This document shows, in pieces, positions 54,349-63,700 of a stretch of DNA of 64,000 nucleotides. The stretch lies in NCBI GenBank assembly GCA_964543905.1, contig CAZIZO010000002.1, positions 395,972 through 459,971 of the forward strand, given 5' to 3'. Position numbers and translations under genes: made by a program. This DNA comes from GCA-016699835 sp964543905 (GTDB lineage Bacteria > Planctomycetota > Phycisphaerae > Phycisphaerales > UBA1924). The notes beneath the pieces were generated by a model. That model saw nothing but the letters and a program-made list of their open reading frames with translations. It ran no database searches and was not told where the DNA came from. The stretch's first letter is position 1. Each line of letters opens with the position of its first letter.

Positions 54349-55863
54349 TCAAGGTGTGCAACAGGGTCCCACGGTGTACGGGCAGGTCCCGCCGAGAGCC
54401 CCCGAAGCATTCAAAACGCCGCCCGTGGCACACAGGCCAGAAAGGCACGGCACGGGCACCGCGGTCGATTTGATCCTGCTTACGACCTGTGACGCCGTCC
54501 ACGACGGATTCTCTGCCCAGACGAGGGCGGCAATGCCGCTCGCCAATGGCGCGGCAAACGAGGTTCCCGAGCAGTAATACGAAGGGCAGTGTGCAAAGCT
54601 TGCAAACGAACGGAGATTATCGCCCGGTGCAAAGATATCAACGGAAGTCGCTCCGTAGTTTGAGAACGTGGCTCGACGATTGCACTGGTCCGAAGCACCC
54701 ACGACCAAGATGCTCGGAAACGTGTATCGCGATGGATACAGGTATGTCGTAGACGGTGGAGAGGACGTGTCAATGTTCTGGCCATCGTTGTGTGCGGCAA
54801 CGACGGCGAGGCCGCCATACTTGTCAAGATAGTAAAATGCATCATACAACGTTTGAGTGGAGGTCACGAATCCCCAACTACAGTTGACGATACTGCCCCC
54901 GTTGTTGATCAAATACTCGAACCCAATGACACAGGCACTTGCAGATAGGCTGGCACATATGGTGATTGGCGGGTTGTCCTTAAAGTCCCACATCGCGAGC
55001 GACATGATTTTAACTTTCTGCGCTCCACCGGTGCCTTCCAGATCATTGTCGCCCCGTGCACCGACGAACCCCGCGACGACCGATCCGTGGTTTCCCTCAT
55101 AGTTCGGGTCATGAATGTTCTGCTGTGATGCGCCGAGTCCTTCGAACGGATCGCCTCGCAGGTAGTTGACGTCGCAGTTATTCAGGCGAATTCCGTGGAT
55201 GTCGTCTTTGTACCCGTTCCCGTCATCGTCAAGTTGATTCCCTGGGATTTCGCCCAGATTGACCCACATGTTGTCCTCGAGGTCGTAGCGAGCGTAGTTC
55301 ACGCCTGAATCGAAAACGCCAACAACGACTTCGGCGGCGTCAGTCCGGACGCTCCAACCGCCGAGGGCGCAGATGTCGGCATAGAGAATCCCCGAAATGC
55401 CATTGACCGTTTGCCCCGTGTTTTGGAATTGCCACTGTTCGCCAGCGACGAACCACGGGTCGTTTGGAGGCGATGAGGCGACATCACCCACCAGATCCCG
55501 CTCGGCATAAATCAACCCGCGAAGTTCTCTCGCACGCTCGATGAGATCGTCTTCGGTTCCCGTCTCCACGTGAATAATGGACAACCCGGGTACAAAGTTC
55601 GAGAAATGGAATACCTCTCCGCGTCCCAGCGTGGCGACGATCTCGCCCATCTCTCGCGCTGGTACTACGCCACGTGGATCGAACCGCACGATGATCTTGC
55701 CGGGCGCGTACCTTGCCTCACGTTGTGCAAAAGTGATGGGCACGACGACGATGCTCAGGAGAACGCCCAGCACGGGCGCAGAGATTCGCCCGATGCCCGA
55801 TGCCCGATGCCCGATGCCCGATGCCCGATGCCCGATGCTCGATGCTCGATGCCCGCTGCTCAT
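54349..55863 (-). CDS. secreted subtilisin-like S8 protease with repeat-encoded N-terminus
   Basis: 504 residues. Triad: Asp185 (VVGVFDSGVNYA), His259 (EGNHGSVVAGFVG), Ser435 (CSGTSFAAPLASG). Residues 52-125 look like an inhibitor-type propeptide (APGKIIVRFDP, IIHVETGTEDDLIERA). It lacks the dockerin module and ends in a Cys-rich tail (GTCPYTVGPCCTP). The first ~26 residues (SGHRASSIGHRASGIGHRASG) are encoded by nine 7-bp repeats between the ATG (55863) and the signal-like segment VLGVLLSIVVVPITFAQ. Gain or loss of one unit would shift the frame. Base composition is lower in GC than the neighbours. Followed 12 bases on by the small dockerin gene. Confidence 0.86.
   Translation of the reverse strand: MSSGHRASSIGHRASGIGHRASGIGRISAPVLGVLLSIVVVPITFAQREARYAPGKIIVRFDPRGVVPAREMGEIVATLGRGEVFHFSNFVPGLSIIHVETGTEDDLIERARELRGLIYAERDLVGDVASSPPNDPWFVAGEQWQFQNTGQTVNGISGILYADICALGGWSVRTDAAEVVVGVFDSGVNYARYDLEDNMWVNLGEIPGNQLDDDGNGYKDDIHGIRLNNCDVNYLRGDPFEGLGASQQNIHDPNYEGNHGSVVAGFVGARGDNDLEGTGGAQKVKIMSLAMWDFKDNPPITICASLSASACVIGFEYLINNGGSIVNCSWGFVTSTQTLYDAFYYLDKYGGLAVVAAHNDGQNIDTSSPPSTTYLYPSRYTFPSILVVGASDQCNRRATFSNYGATSVDIFAPGDNLRSFASFAHCPSYYCSGTSFAAPLASGIAALVWAENPSWTASQVVSRIKSTAVPVPCLSGLCATGGVLNASGALGGTCPYTVGPCCTP
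55791..55853. repeat. heptanucleotide tandem repeat, nine units
   Basis: Nine 7-bp units: six CGATGCC, two CGATGCT and one CGATGCC, followed by a degraded tenth (CGCTGCT). The tract spans 63 bases, 8 bases inside the start of the S8 protease gene. Because 7 is not a multiple of 3, each change in copy number alters the reading frame. Confidence 0.85.
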
Positions 55864-56028
55864 AGGAGCCCCCTTTAGTTCTCGGTCACCGTCAGGATGC
55901 GCGAAATCTGTGGGCTGAGCAAGTAAATTGTGGCAGAATTGACTGGTTTGCTTTGGAGAGGGCCGGGGGTCTTGCGGATCGGCGTGTCCTTTGTCTGCGG
56001 CCCAGGGGACGCATTTGGCCGTTGAAAC

Positions 56029-57417
56029 CTAGCACCCGCTCTCGAACCGGAAGAGGTAGTAGAGCAAGTCATCGATCGTCACCCCGCCGTCGGGCGTGCC
56101 CGTGAAGGAGCCGTCGTCCACGTCCGCCGCCAGCGTGCCGGCCTCGAAGATGGAGAGGTAGTAGAGGAGGTCGTCGATGGTGACGCCGCCGTCGCATTGC
56201 CCTGTGCCGCTCCCGTCGTCGGTGTCGGCAACGCACGGGCAGGGGGTGTAGCACGAGGTGCGGAAGACGATGCGGGTCGCGGGCTGCCCGTTGACGTTGG
56301 CGAAGGACCCGCCCATGTAGAGACGGTTGTTGTGCGGGAAGAGTTTGATGACCTGGGCGTCGGCGCCCCCCTCGACGGTTGTCCAGGTGTTGCCTTCGAG
56401 GCGGAAGACGCGGAGGAGCCCGGCGGCGGTGCCCCCCGCGTACAACTTTTCCCCGCTGCCGTCGTTGAAGGGGGCGAGGGTCCAGACGCGCCCGGTGGGG
56501 TTCTGCCCGACGGCGGTCCAGGTGATTCCGTTCCACTTGGCGACTTGGGCGAGCACGCCGTCGACGCGGATGTTGGTGCCGCCGACGTAGAGGGCGGGGC
56601 CGGTGCCGTCGTCCCAGACGAGCATCGCGTCGATCTCGCCGGTGGCGATGGTGTTGCCGAGGTTGGTGCCGACGGCGGACCATGTGGACCCATTCCATCG
56701 GGCGATCATTTTGGTGGCGACGCCGTCGACGTCGGCGAAGCGACCTCCGATATAGAGTTGGGTGCCGCCGCCCTGTCCGTCGTCGAAGAGGGTCATCGCG
56801 GTGACGAGGGGGTTGATGCCCACGAGGTTCATGGTGGTGGCGATGGGAGTGACGGTGGTGCCGTCCCAGACACCGACGTTCCCGGCGGGAGTTCCGGCGA
56901 GGTCCGCGAACCCGCCGCCGAAGAAGACCTTGGGCCCGCCGAAGATGTCGGTGGAGAGCATGGACCAGACGGCGTTGACGCTGTTGAAGGCCCACCCCGT
57001 GCCCAGGGAATGGAACTGCGTGCCGTCCCAGCGTGCGATGCTCTTGGTGTCGGCGACGCCGTCGGCGTCGGCGAAGAACCCGCCGACGTAGAGGTCGCCG
57101 TTCATCTCGGCGAAGGAGGTGCCGAAAGAGTTGCTGGGGGCATCGCCCAACCCCGCTCCGAATGCGGACCAGGTGTTGGAGGCGATGTGATATCGGGCGA
57201 GGTACTTGGTCCCTGCGACGCCGCCGATGCCCTGGAAGGAGCCGCTGGCGATCAGATCGCCTTGATAGATCGTGAACGCGCCGACGTAGCCCGTGCCGGT
57301 CGATACGCCCGGAATGGAGTAGTCCCAGTGCGGCGTGCACTGGGCCACACTCACGCTTGACGCGGCGGTCATTGTCAACATGGAGAAGATGGGGAAGAAA
57401 GAGATGCGAGCGCGCAT
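56029..57417 (-). CDS. GC-type dockerin protein with kelch-like beta repeats
   Basis: 462 residues from ATG 57417 (AAGGAA upstream). Signal peptide SMLTMTAASSVSVAQ. The body has about seven repeats of the form LYVGGFFADADGVADTKSIARW, with NTWSAFG, GTQFHSLGTGW and STWSAVGTN endings. These are beta-propeller-like repeats found in secreted planctomycete proteins. The dockerin module begins CVADTDDGSGTGQCDGG and ends FRFESGC, nearly identical at the C-terminus to the 53491 gene. A Cys-rich patch (CYTPCPCVA) precedes it. Function unknown. Confidence 0.86.
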   Translation of the reverse strand: MRARISFFPIFSMLTMTAASSVSVAQCTPHWDYSIPGVSTGTGYVGAFTIYQGDLIASGSFQGIGGVAGTKYLARYHIASNTWSAFGAGLGDAPSNSFGTSFAEMNGDLYVGGFFADADGVADTKSIARWDGTQFHSLGTGWAFNSVNAVWSMLSTDIFGGPKVFFGGGFADLAGTPAGNVGVWDGTTVTPIATTMNLVGINPLVTAMTLFDDGQGGGTQLYIGGRFADVDGVATKMIARWNGSTWSAVGTNLGNTIATGEIDAMLVWDDGTGPALYVGGTNIRVDGVLAQVAKWNGITWTAVGQNPTGRVWTLAPFNDGSGEKLYAGGTAAGLLRVFRLEGNTWTTVEGGADAQVIKLFPHNNRLYMGGSFANVNGQPATRIVFRTSCYTPCPCVADTDDGSGTGQCDGGVTIDDLLYYLSIFEAGTLAADVDDGSFTGTPDGGVTIDDLLYYLFRFESGC

Positions 57418-57565
57418 GGGATTCCTTTCGCGGTGAAGAAGGGGCAGGAACCGGTCAATGAACGAAATCGGCCGGGACAGACCGATACGCAACATCTGCG
57501 GGGCGGCTCGTGTCAATCCGCGCATTTCCAAGAAAACCCACAGGCGGGAGCCCGTCCGCCGGCCA

Positions 57566-58537
57566 TCAGGGGTTGACGCAGTTCTCAACCGTGCCGCGTT
57601 CCTGGTAGACCTTGACGATTCGGACGGCCTCCATGGCGACGGCCATCTGAGCCTGGTCGGTGCTCGCGCCGCAGTGATGGGTGCCGTACACGCCGGTGAG
57701 TTTGCCCGTCTCATTCGCGAAGGGGCCCTCGGCCTCGGCGGGCTGGGGATCGAAGACGTCGAGGCCCGCGCGGATGTTCTTCTCCTTGACGGCCCAGCGG
57801 AGGGCATCTTCGTCCACGACGCCGCCACGCGACGTGTTGATGAAGTACGAGTTGGGCTTCATGCACTCAAAGAACGCGCGGCCGAAGAGTTTCTTGGTGG
57901 AGTCGACGAGGGGGAGATGGACGCTGATGGCGTCGGCGCGTTTGGCGAGGGCGTGCAACGCGGGCGTGTCGGTGCCGCCGAACTCGCAGTGGAGAGCGCT
58001 GGCGTGTTGCGGGGTGATGCTGCGGGACCAGACGACGACGTGCATCCCGAACGCGTTGGCGCGTTGGATGAGTTCTTGCCCGATGTTCCCGACGCCCACC
58101 ACGCCCAGGGTTAGGCCCTTAAGCCCACGCGCCTTGCCAAACTCCTTTTTGTTCCAGATGCCGTTGCGAAGCGCGGCAACCTGGTCGGGTAGGCGCCGAT
58201 CGCAGCACAACAGCAGGCCCATCGTGAGTTCCGCGACGGCGACGGCATTCATCCCCGGGCAGTTGCAGACCTTGATGCCGCGGCTGGTGGCGGCGGGCAC
58301 GTCGATGTTGTCCACCCCCGAGCCGGCGCGGATGATGACCCGAAGCCCCTGCGCCATCGCGATGGTGTCGGCCTTCACCATCGTCGAGCGAACGATCAGC
58401 ACGTCGGGTGCGGCGGCGGCGAGGGTGGGGCCGAGTTTCTCGGCGCCGACTCCGGGCTCGTAGACCACGGACGCGCCCAAGGCCTTCAGCCCATCAATCC
58501 CAGCGGGTTCGAACTTGTCGGCGACGAGGATCTTCAT
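57566..58537 (-). CDS. serA: phosphoglycerate dehydrogenase (short form)
   Basis: First step of serine biosynthesis: oxidation of 3-phosphoglycerate. 323 residues from ATG 58537. NAD-binding motif LGVVGVGNIGQELIQRANAFG, Arg in IIRAGSGVDNIDV, the Glu/His pair in the NTSRGGVVDEDALRWA and GTHHCGAST regions. There is no C-terminal ACT or ASB domain, so this is the short class without serine-feedback site; a D-2-hydroxyacid dehydrogenase of other specificity cannot be excluded. Context (serC on the same strand, and tRNA-Pro upstream) supports the serA call. Confidence 0.88.
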   Translation of the reverse strand: MKILVADKFEPAGIDGLKALGASVVYEPGVGAEKLGPTLAAAAPDVLIVRSTMVKADTIAMAQGLRVIIRAGSGVDNIDVPAATSRGIKVCNCPGMNAVAVAELTMGLLLCCDRRLPDQVAALRNGIWNKKEFGKARGLKGLTLGVVGVGNIGQELIQRANAFGMHVVVWSRSITPQHASALHCEFGGTDTPALHALAKRADAISVHLPLVDSTKKLFGRAFFECMKPNSYFINTSRGGVVDEDALRWAVKEKNIRAGLDVFDPQPAEAEGPFANETGKLTGVYGTHHCGASTDQAQMAVAMEAVRIVKVYQERGTVENCVNP

Positions 58538-58606
58538 GGGGAGACTCCAGCAGGGGAAAGGGAGTGTAGAGGTGCGCCGAAGGACTGGGGCGGAGGGGCC
58601 TGGAAT

Positions 58607-58636
58607 GGAAAATGGCCTCGGCGATGCCGAGGCCAT
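58607..58636 (-). terminator. terminator after tRNA-Pro (minus strand)
   Basis: ATGGCCTCGGC (58612-58622) pairs with GCCGAGGCCAT (58626-58636) across a 3-base loop. On the minus strand the stem is followed by TTTTCC. It lies 14 bases after the tRNA 3' end and between the tRNA and serA. Confidence 0.8.
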
Positions 58637-58649
58637 CAAGCCTTCCAAG

Positions 58650-58723
58650 TCGGGGTGATAGGATTTGAACCTACGACCTTCTCGTCCCGAACGAGACGCG
58701 CTACCAAGCTGCGCTACACCCCG
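58650..58723 (-). tRNA. tRNA-Pro (anticodon CGG)
   Basis: Folds as a standard cloverleaf: 7-bp acceptor CGGGGTG/CACCCCG, D arm GCGC-AGCTTGGTA-GCGC, anticodon arm TCTCG-TTCGGGA-CGAGA, T arm GTAGG-TTCAAAT-CCTAT. Anticodon CGG reads CCG codons. The discriminator base is A; no CCA is encoded. 74 bases including the discriminator. Confidence 0.95.
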
Positions 58724-58828
58724 TGGTGGGGAGGAGTATAGACCGCAAGTGCATGGGCCATCGCGGCATTCGATGGTTCGTGAGCCGCGAGCGGGCTGGG
58801 GTTGCGTGCGTCGTGAGCCGACCCGATC

Positions 58829-59710
58829 TCACTCTTTGGAGAGTTTCGGGATGACCGTGTAGACGTTGTCGTCGAGGGTCGAAGGGTCACCGTCGGGGCC
58901 GGCCGAGTAGAAATAGGGCTGGTTACCTTGGCAGGTGCCGCCGTCGGAGTCGCCGGGCTTGGCGGCGGGGGAGAGGCTTTGCCATGCGGAAGTCTCGCGG
59001 TCGGCGAGCGTGAAGAAGTTGCGGCGGACGTCGTTGGCGACGGCAGGATTCCAGAGGAGTCGCCCCGTGGTGCCGTCGCGGCGCTTGAACTTGCCGTTGT
59101 TGGCCGTGATCTCTGGAGAGACCTGCTCGATCAAGGGGATGGTGGCGACGGGGAGCGAGGCGGCGCTGGCGCGGCGGGGGAAGGTGCCGTCGAAGGACGG
59201 GTGGACGTAGCGAATGGGGCGTCCCCAGGCGTCAAGGACGGTGGTGATGGTGGGGACGCCCGGTCCCGGTGTGGCGGTGAGGTCGGGCGGGAGATTGGTG
59301 ACAACCTTGCTGGGCAGGTTCTGGATCTGCTGGGCGAGTTGCGAATCGCCGACGAGTTTGCATTGATAGAGGAAGAGGCCGATGCTGTTGAAACGCCCGC
59401 GGGGTTCGGTGGGACCAAAGGCGCCGTCCAGGACGGGGAGGATCTGGCCCGGGTCCGTTCCAGTGACCACGTCCTGAACAGGATCAAAGACATACGGCGC
59501 GGGAACTCGCCCGTCGTTGGCTTTGAGGTAGGTGGCCAGGATCTGATCGAGAGCCTGGAGGGTGTTCCGGGTGGCGTTGACCTTGGCGCCGCTCATGACC
59601 TTGCTTCCGACGGCGGTGGCGAGGCCGATCAGGACACCGATGATGCCCACGACGACGAGGAGTTCGACGAGCGTGAAGGCCGGACGTGTGTGGGGGGTGG
59701 GCTTTGACAT
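58829..59710 (-). CDS. type II secretion-like pseudopilin
   Basis: 293 residues from ATG 59710 (AAGGAG upstream). The prepilin-type leader ends at RPAFTLVELLVVVGIIGVLIG, with Phe +1 and Glu +5. A helical stem follows, ATRNTLQALDQILATYLKAN, then a domain with VLDAWGRPIRYVHPSF and a C-terminal PYFYSAGPDGDPSTLDDNVY. This last stretch (DAWG..Y.S.GPDG) is the usual ending of GspG/H-like pseudopilins, which bind calcium there. It lies upstream of tRNA-Pro on the same strand. Probably a component of a type II secretion-like pilus or a surface protein. Confidence 0.88.
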   Translation of the reverse strand: MSKPTPHTRPAFTLVELLVVVGIIGVLIGLATAVGSKVMSGAKVNATRNTLQALDQILATYLKANDGRVPAPYVFDPVQDVVTGTDPGQILPVLDGAFGPTEPRGRFNSIGLFLYQCKLVGDSQLAQQIQNLPSKVVTNLPPDLTATPGPGVPTITTVLDAWGRPIRYVHPSFDGTFPRRASAASLPVATIPLIEQVSPEITANNGKFKRRDGTTGRLLWNPAVANDVRRNFFTLADRETSAWQSLSPAAKPGDSDGGTCQGNQPYFYSAGPDGDPSTLDDNVYTVIPKLSKE

Positions 59711-59997
59711 GGTGAACTCCTTACAGGAGGGAAGGTAGAGGTTATCGCGGTGAGCGTGCGGACCGCACGAGATGGGAAGGTGGGGACAGCAGACCAATAC
59801 GCAAGGCCGAGGCAGCGGATTCGCCGCCGCGGGAGATTTTAGACGGATTATGTTTGGTAGATCATGGTTGGGGTGGATTCACTGGAAACACAGGACTAGA
59901 AGATTATGATGACCGTTGATGGACCCAGAAGAGGCCGTGACCCGGATGTCCATCAGGGTGAGGAATCGCGGCTTCGACGGAAGAGAAAGGTCAAGTT

Positions 59998-60630
59998 GTG
60001 TTGCAGACTACTGCGCCAGAGCGCTCGTTGGTGTCGTTGCCGACGAAAGCGATTTCAGAGATGACGATGGTGGAGATTGCGGAGCAACTGGAGCGGGTGA
60101 CGAGTTGGATCGAGAGCGAGCGCGTGCGGGAGCGGGAGGCGCGGAAGGACTATGAGGCGATCGCGAAGGACGTGGATTCGCGGATCGAGCAGATCAAGGC
60201 GTTCGCGCAGCAGTTGCTCGAGACGCAGGGCAAGAAGGTCTCGTCGTTCAACGGGTTGCTGGGGCGGCACGAGCCCGTCCATGTGAGTAATGGGTCGGCG
60301 AGGCACGGGAAGTCGGCGGCGCGTCCCGTGGCGCCGGCCAGCGTGAAGAACCTGGCCGACGCGATCCTTGCGATCTGGAGTTTGGACAAGTACAACGAGG
60401 CGATGACGACGGAAGAGATTTCGGACGCGTTGCCGGAGACCGGGTACCAGACGAACGCGGCGCCGACCTCGCTGCGATCGAGCATCAATCAGGCGTTGGC
60501 GAAGTTATGCCGAACGGCAAAGGTCATCCGGTATCGATCGGACGGGACGCGGATCTCGCCGAAAGATAACAAGTCGCGAGCCCGGAAGTACATCTCGGCG
60601 CTCAAGGCACCGGATTCGGACATCGAATAG
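59998..60630 (+). CDS. hypothetical protein, coiled coil plus winged-helix-like domain
   Basis: 210 residues from a GTG at 59998 (AAAGG upstream; ATG 60061 is an alternative). Residues ~25-80 are a charged helical, coiled-coil region (EIAEQLERVTSWIESERVRE, YEAIAKDVDSRIEQIKAFAQ). Residues ~115-200 resemble a winged helix: VKNLADAILAIWSL, MTTEEISDALPETG, SSINQALAKLCRTAKVIRYR. It could be a DNA-binding protein. No membrane or signal segment. Followed by a strong terminator. I do not know its function. Confidence 0.72.
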   Translation: MLQTTAPERSLVSLPTKAISEMTMVEIAEQLERVTSWIESERVREREARKDYEAIAKDVDSRIEQIKAFAQQLLETQGKKVSSFNGLLGRHEPVHVSNGSARHGKSAARPVAPASVKNLADAILAIWSLDKYNEAMTTEEISDALPETGYQTNAAPTSLRSSINQALAKLCRTAKVIRYRSDGTRISPKDNKSRARKYISALKAPDSDIE

Positions 60631-60655
60631 GCGCAACGAGAACGTGCGTGTGAAG

Positions 60656-60688
60656 AAAGGGCCCCGGCGTTGGCCGGAGCCCTTTTTT
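60656..60688 (+). terminator. rho-independent terminator
   Basis: Stem AAAGGGC-C-CCGGC, loop GTTG, GCCGG-A-GCCCTTT with a single C/A mismatch, ending in six T on the plus strand. It follows the hypothetical gene at 59998 by 26 bases and lies just before the 3' end of secA. Confidence 0.9.
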
Positions 60689-60717
60689 CTCTCTGTGATG
60701 GAACGAGGAGTGAAGGA

Positions 60718-63700
60718 TCAGGCGATGGGACCATCGATGCCCGGGCCGGTGATGCCCATGCCGCCGGTGCCCGGTGCGGAGGGGGGCATGGGGGGTCGAG
60801 CGGCGGGGCGCGGGGGCATGCCGCGCGGGGGCATGGACATGGCGGACATGGGGCGAGGCGGGGGCATCTGAGGAGTGAGTTTGGCCTTGAAGACGTAGTC
60901 GGTGACGCGTTCGCGGATGTTCTGCATGACGCTCGTGAACATGTGGGAGCCCTCGCGCTTGTACTCGATGCGCGGGTCGTTCTGGCTGAAGGCGCGGAAA
61001 CTGATGGAGTCCCGCAGTTGGTCCATGGCGTAGAGGTGGTCCTTCCAGGCGCTGTCGAGGGTGTCGAGCATGATGGTGCGCTCGAACATGAGGAGTTCGG
61101 TGCGGAGGAGGTTTTCGATGCGGGAGCGGATGGCATCCATTCGCTCTTCACCCTCAAGATGTCGGAGCGAATCCGAGATGCCGGCGTTGAACCGTTCCTT
61201 GAAGTAAGCGTCGAGTTCCTCGTCGGTCTTGGTGGCCTGGGCCTTGGCGACTTCGGCCTCGATCTGTCGTTCCTCGACGAACTTTCGGCTGGCGGCGAGG
61301 AGGTCTTCCTTGACCTTCTGCGGACCCATCTTGAAGGCGTCGAGTTTCCAGCCGAGACGATAGCGGAGGTTGGCCCACCCGATGAGTTGAGCGGCGCCCT
61401 CCTGCAGGCCGCCGGGCTGACGCATCAGCATGGCGGTCATCTCCATGGCGTAATCGACGGGGTACTCGATCTCGCGCTTCTGATAGAGTTTCTCCGCCTC
61501 GGCCATGATGGTGCTCTGGGGCGTGGTGGAATCGTCGTCGTCCTTCATGGCCTTGATGATGGCCTGCGGATCGATCTGGAAGTCAAACTTGTTCTTGGCC
61601 CAGTGGCAAAGTTGGTGCACGCCGTAGTCCTTCTCCACGAACTGGTCGAGCCCGGAGAGGTCGGCGGCGTCGACCTTGGCCTCGGCGGCCCGAACGAGCA
61701 TCTCGCGGACGCGTCGGCGTTCGGAGTCTCCGCCCTCGCGGAGTTCGGCGGCGTCGATTTCGACGCCGAAGCGGGAGCGGGCCCAGTTGATGAGTCCGGC
61801 CGAGTCGAAATCGACGCTGACTTCGGAGCCTTCCATGGGCATGAACTCGCCGAGGGTGAGATCGATGTTGTGGCGGACGTCGTACTTCGCCTCTTCGCGG
61901 ATCGCCTTCTCCATCTCGTCGCGATCCTTGCCCTTGAGACGATCGGGCGAGAAGGAGCAGTCGAGTTTCTCGCGGGCGAACTCGGCGGCGCACTGCGCGG
62001 GGTAGTCGGGATCGAGGTACAGGGCGCAGGCGTCGTTGACGCTGTCGCGGACGTACTCGAGGAGCAGGCCCTTGACGTCGCGCCCTTCGAGGACGCGCTG
62101 GCGCAGGCCGTAGAACTTCTGACGCTGGTGCTCCATGACCTCGTCGTAGTCGAGGATTTGCTTGCGGCGTTCGAAGTTGACCTGCTCAACCTTGCGCTGG
62201 GCGCGTTCGACGTTCTTGGACACCATGGGGTGCTCGATCGCGTCGCCCTCCTTCATCCCCAGCATCGAGAGCATCTTCGCGGTGCGTTCGCCCGCGAAGA
62301 GTTTCATGAGGTCGTCTTCGAACGAGACGAAGAAGCGTGAGGAGCCCTTGTCGCCCTGGCGACCGGAGCGGCCGCGGAGTTGGTTGTCGATGCGGCGGGC
62401 CTCGTGACGCTCCGTGCCGATGACGTGGAGGCCGCCCATGTCTTCCACGGAGGTGAACCATCGGATGCGGTGGAGGAGGAAGCGCCCGTGGAGATCGAGT
62501 TCGTTGCGAAGGTCCTCGGCGCTCGCGCTGTCGATCCGCTTGGGGCTGAGCCAGGTGTAGTGCATCGCCCAATGGCGGAGGAGTTTGATCTCGAGTTCGG
62601 GGAAGGGGATGGACTCGGCGTCCTTCTTCTGGAGGTCGAGTTCCTTGCTGGCGATCTTGCGATAGATCGCCTCGCGGAGTTGCTGGTCGGTGGCGTCGAC
62701 GGTGAGGGTCCGCGGCGCGATGCCGCGCTTGAGCCAGTGTTCCAGGAGTGCGTCGCGCGTGACGGCGCCGAGTTTGATGTCGGTGCCGCGGCCGGCCATG
62801 TTCGTCGCGATCATGACCTGCCCGAGGTGACCGGCGTTCTCGACGATGTGGGCCTCGCGCTCGTGCTGCTTGGCGTTGAGCACCTCGTGCTGGATCGCGT
62901 GCTTGTTCATGAGCATTTTGCTCAGTGTTTCGCTCTTCTCGACGCTCGTCGTCCCGACCAAGATCGGCCGACCGCAGTCGTGGAAGGCCTTGATCTCGTC
63001 CACGATGAAGTTCCACTTGTCCTTGGCGGACATGAAGACCATGTCATCGAAGTCGCGTCGGACCACCGGCTTGTTGGTGGGGATGCTCACGACGTCGAGT
63101 TTGTAGATGTCGTGGAACTCCTGCGCCTCGGTGTCGGCGGTGCCGGTCATGCCCGCCAGGCGCTTGTACATCTTGAAGAAGTTCTGGATCGTGATCGTCG
63201 CGACCGTCTGGGTTTCCTGCTTGATCGGCACCCGCTCCTTGCACTCGACGGCCTGGTGCAGGCCGTCGCTCCACTGACGCCCGACCATGGGGCGCCCGGT
63301 GTTGACGTCGACGATGACGATGCTGGGCTGCTTCCGACCCGTCATCGGGTCGTTGGCGTCCATGATGACGTAGTCCTTGTCCAGTTCGTAGACGACATGG
63401 GCCCGCAAGGACTGTTCGAGGAGGTGGGGGAGGTCGATGTTCTCATCGACGTAGAACGATCCGAGGCCGGCGACGCGTTGCGCCTCGGCGACGCCTTCGT
63501 GCGTGAGGTGGACCTGCTTGCGCTCCAGTTTGACCTCGAAGTACTGGGTGAACTGGTTGCGCTCGGCCTCCAGTCGCGGGAGGTCCTGGCGCGCGGCCTC
63601 CATCTCGCTCTGGATCTTCGGGATGTTCGCCTTGTCGCGGGTCTGGCGGAGGTCGCCCTCGAGGCCCTTGATCCGGAGTTTGGCTCGCTCGAGTCGATCG

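Noticed and set aside
55791..55853. CRISPR array
   Set aside because: Units are only 7 bases with no spacers, so it is a simple tandem repeat.
60670..62340. 556-codon plus-strand frame opposite secA
   Set aside because: Mirror frame of secA with repetitive Leu/Val/Glu composition and no recognisable domain.
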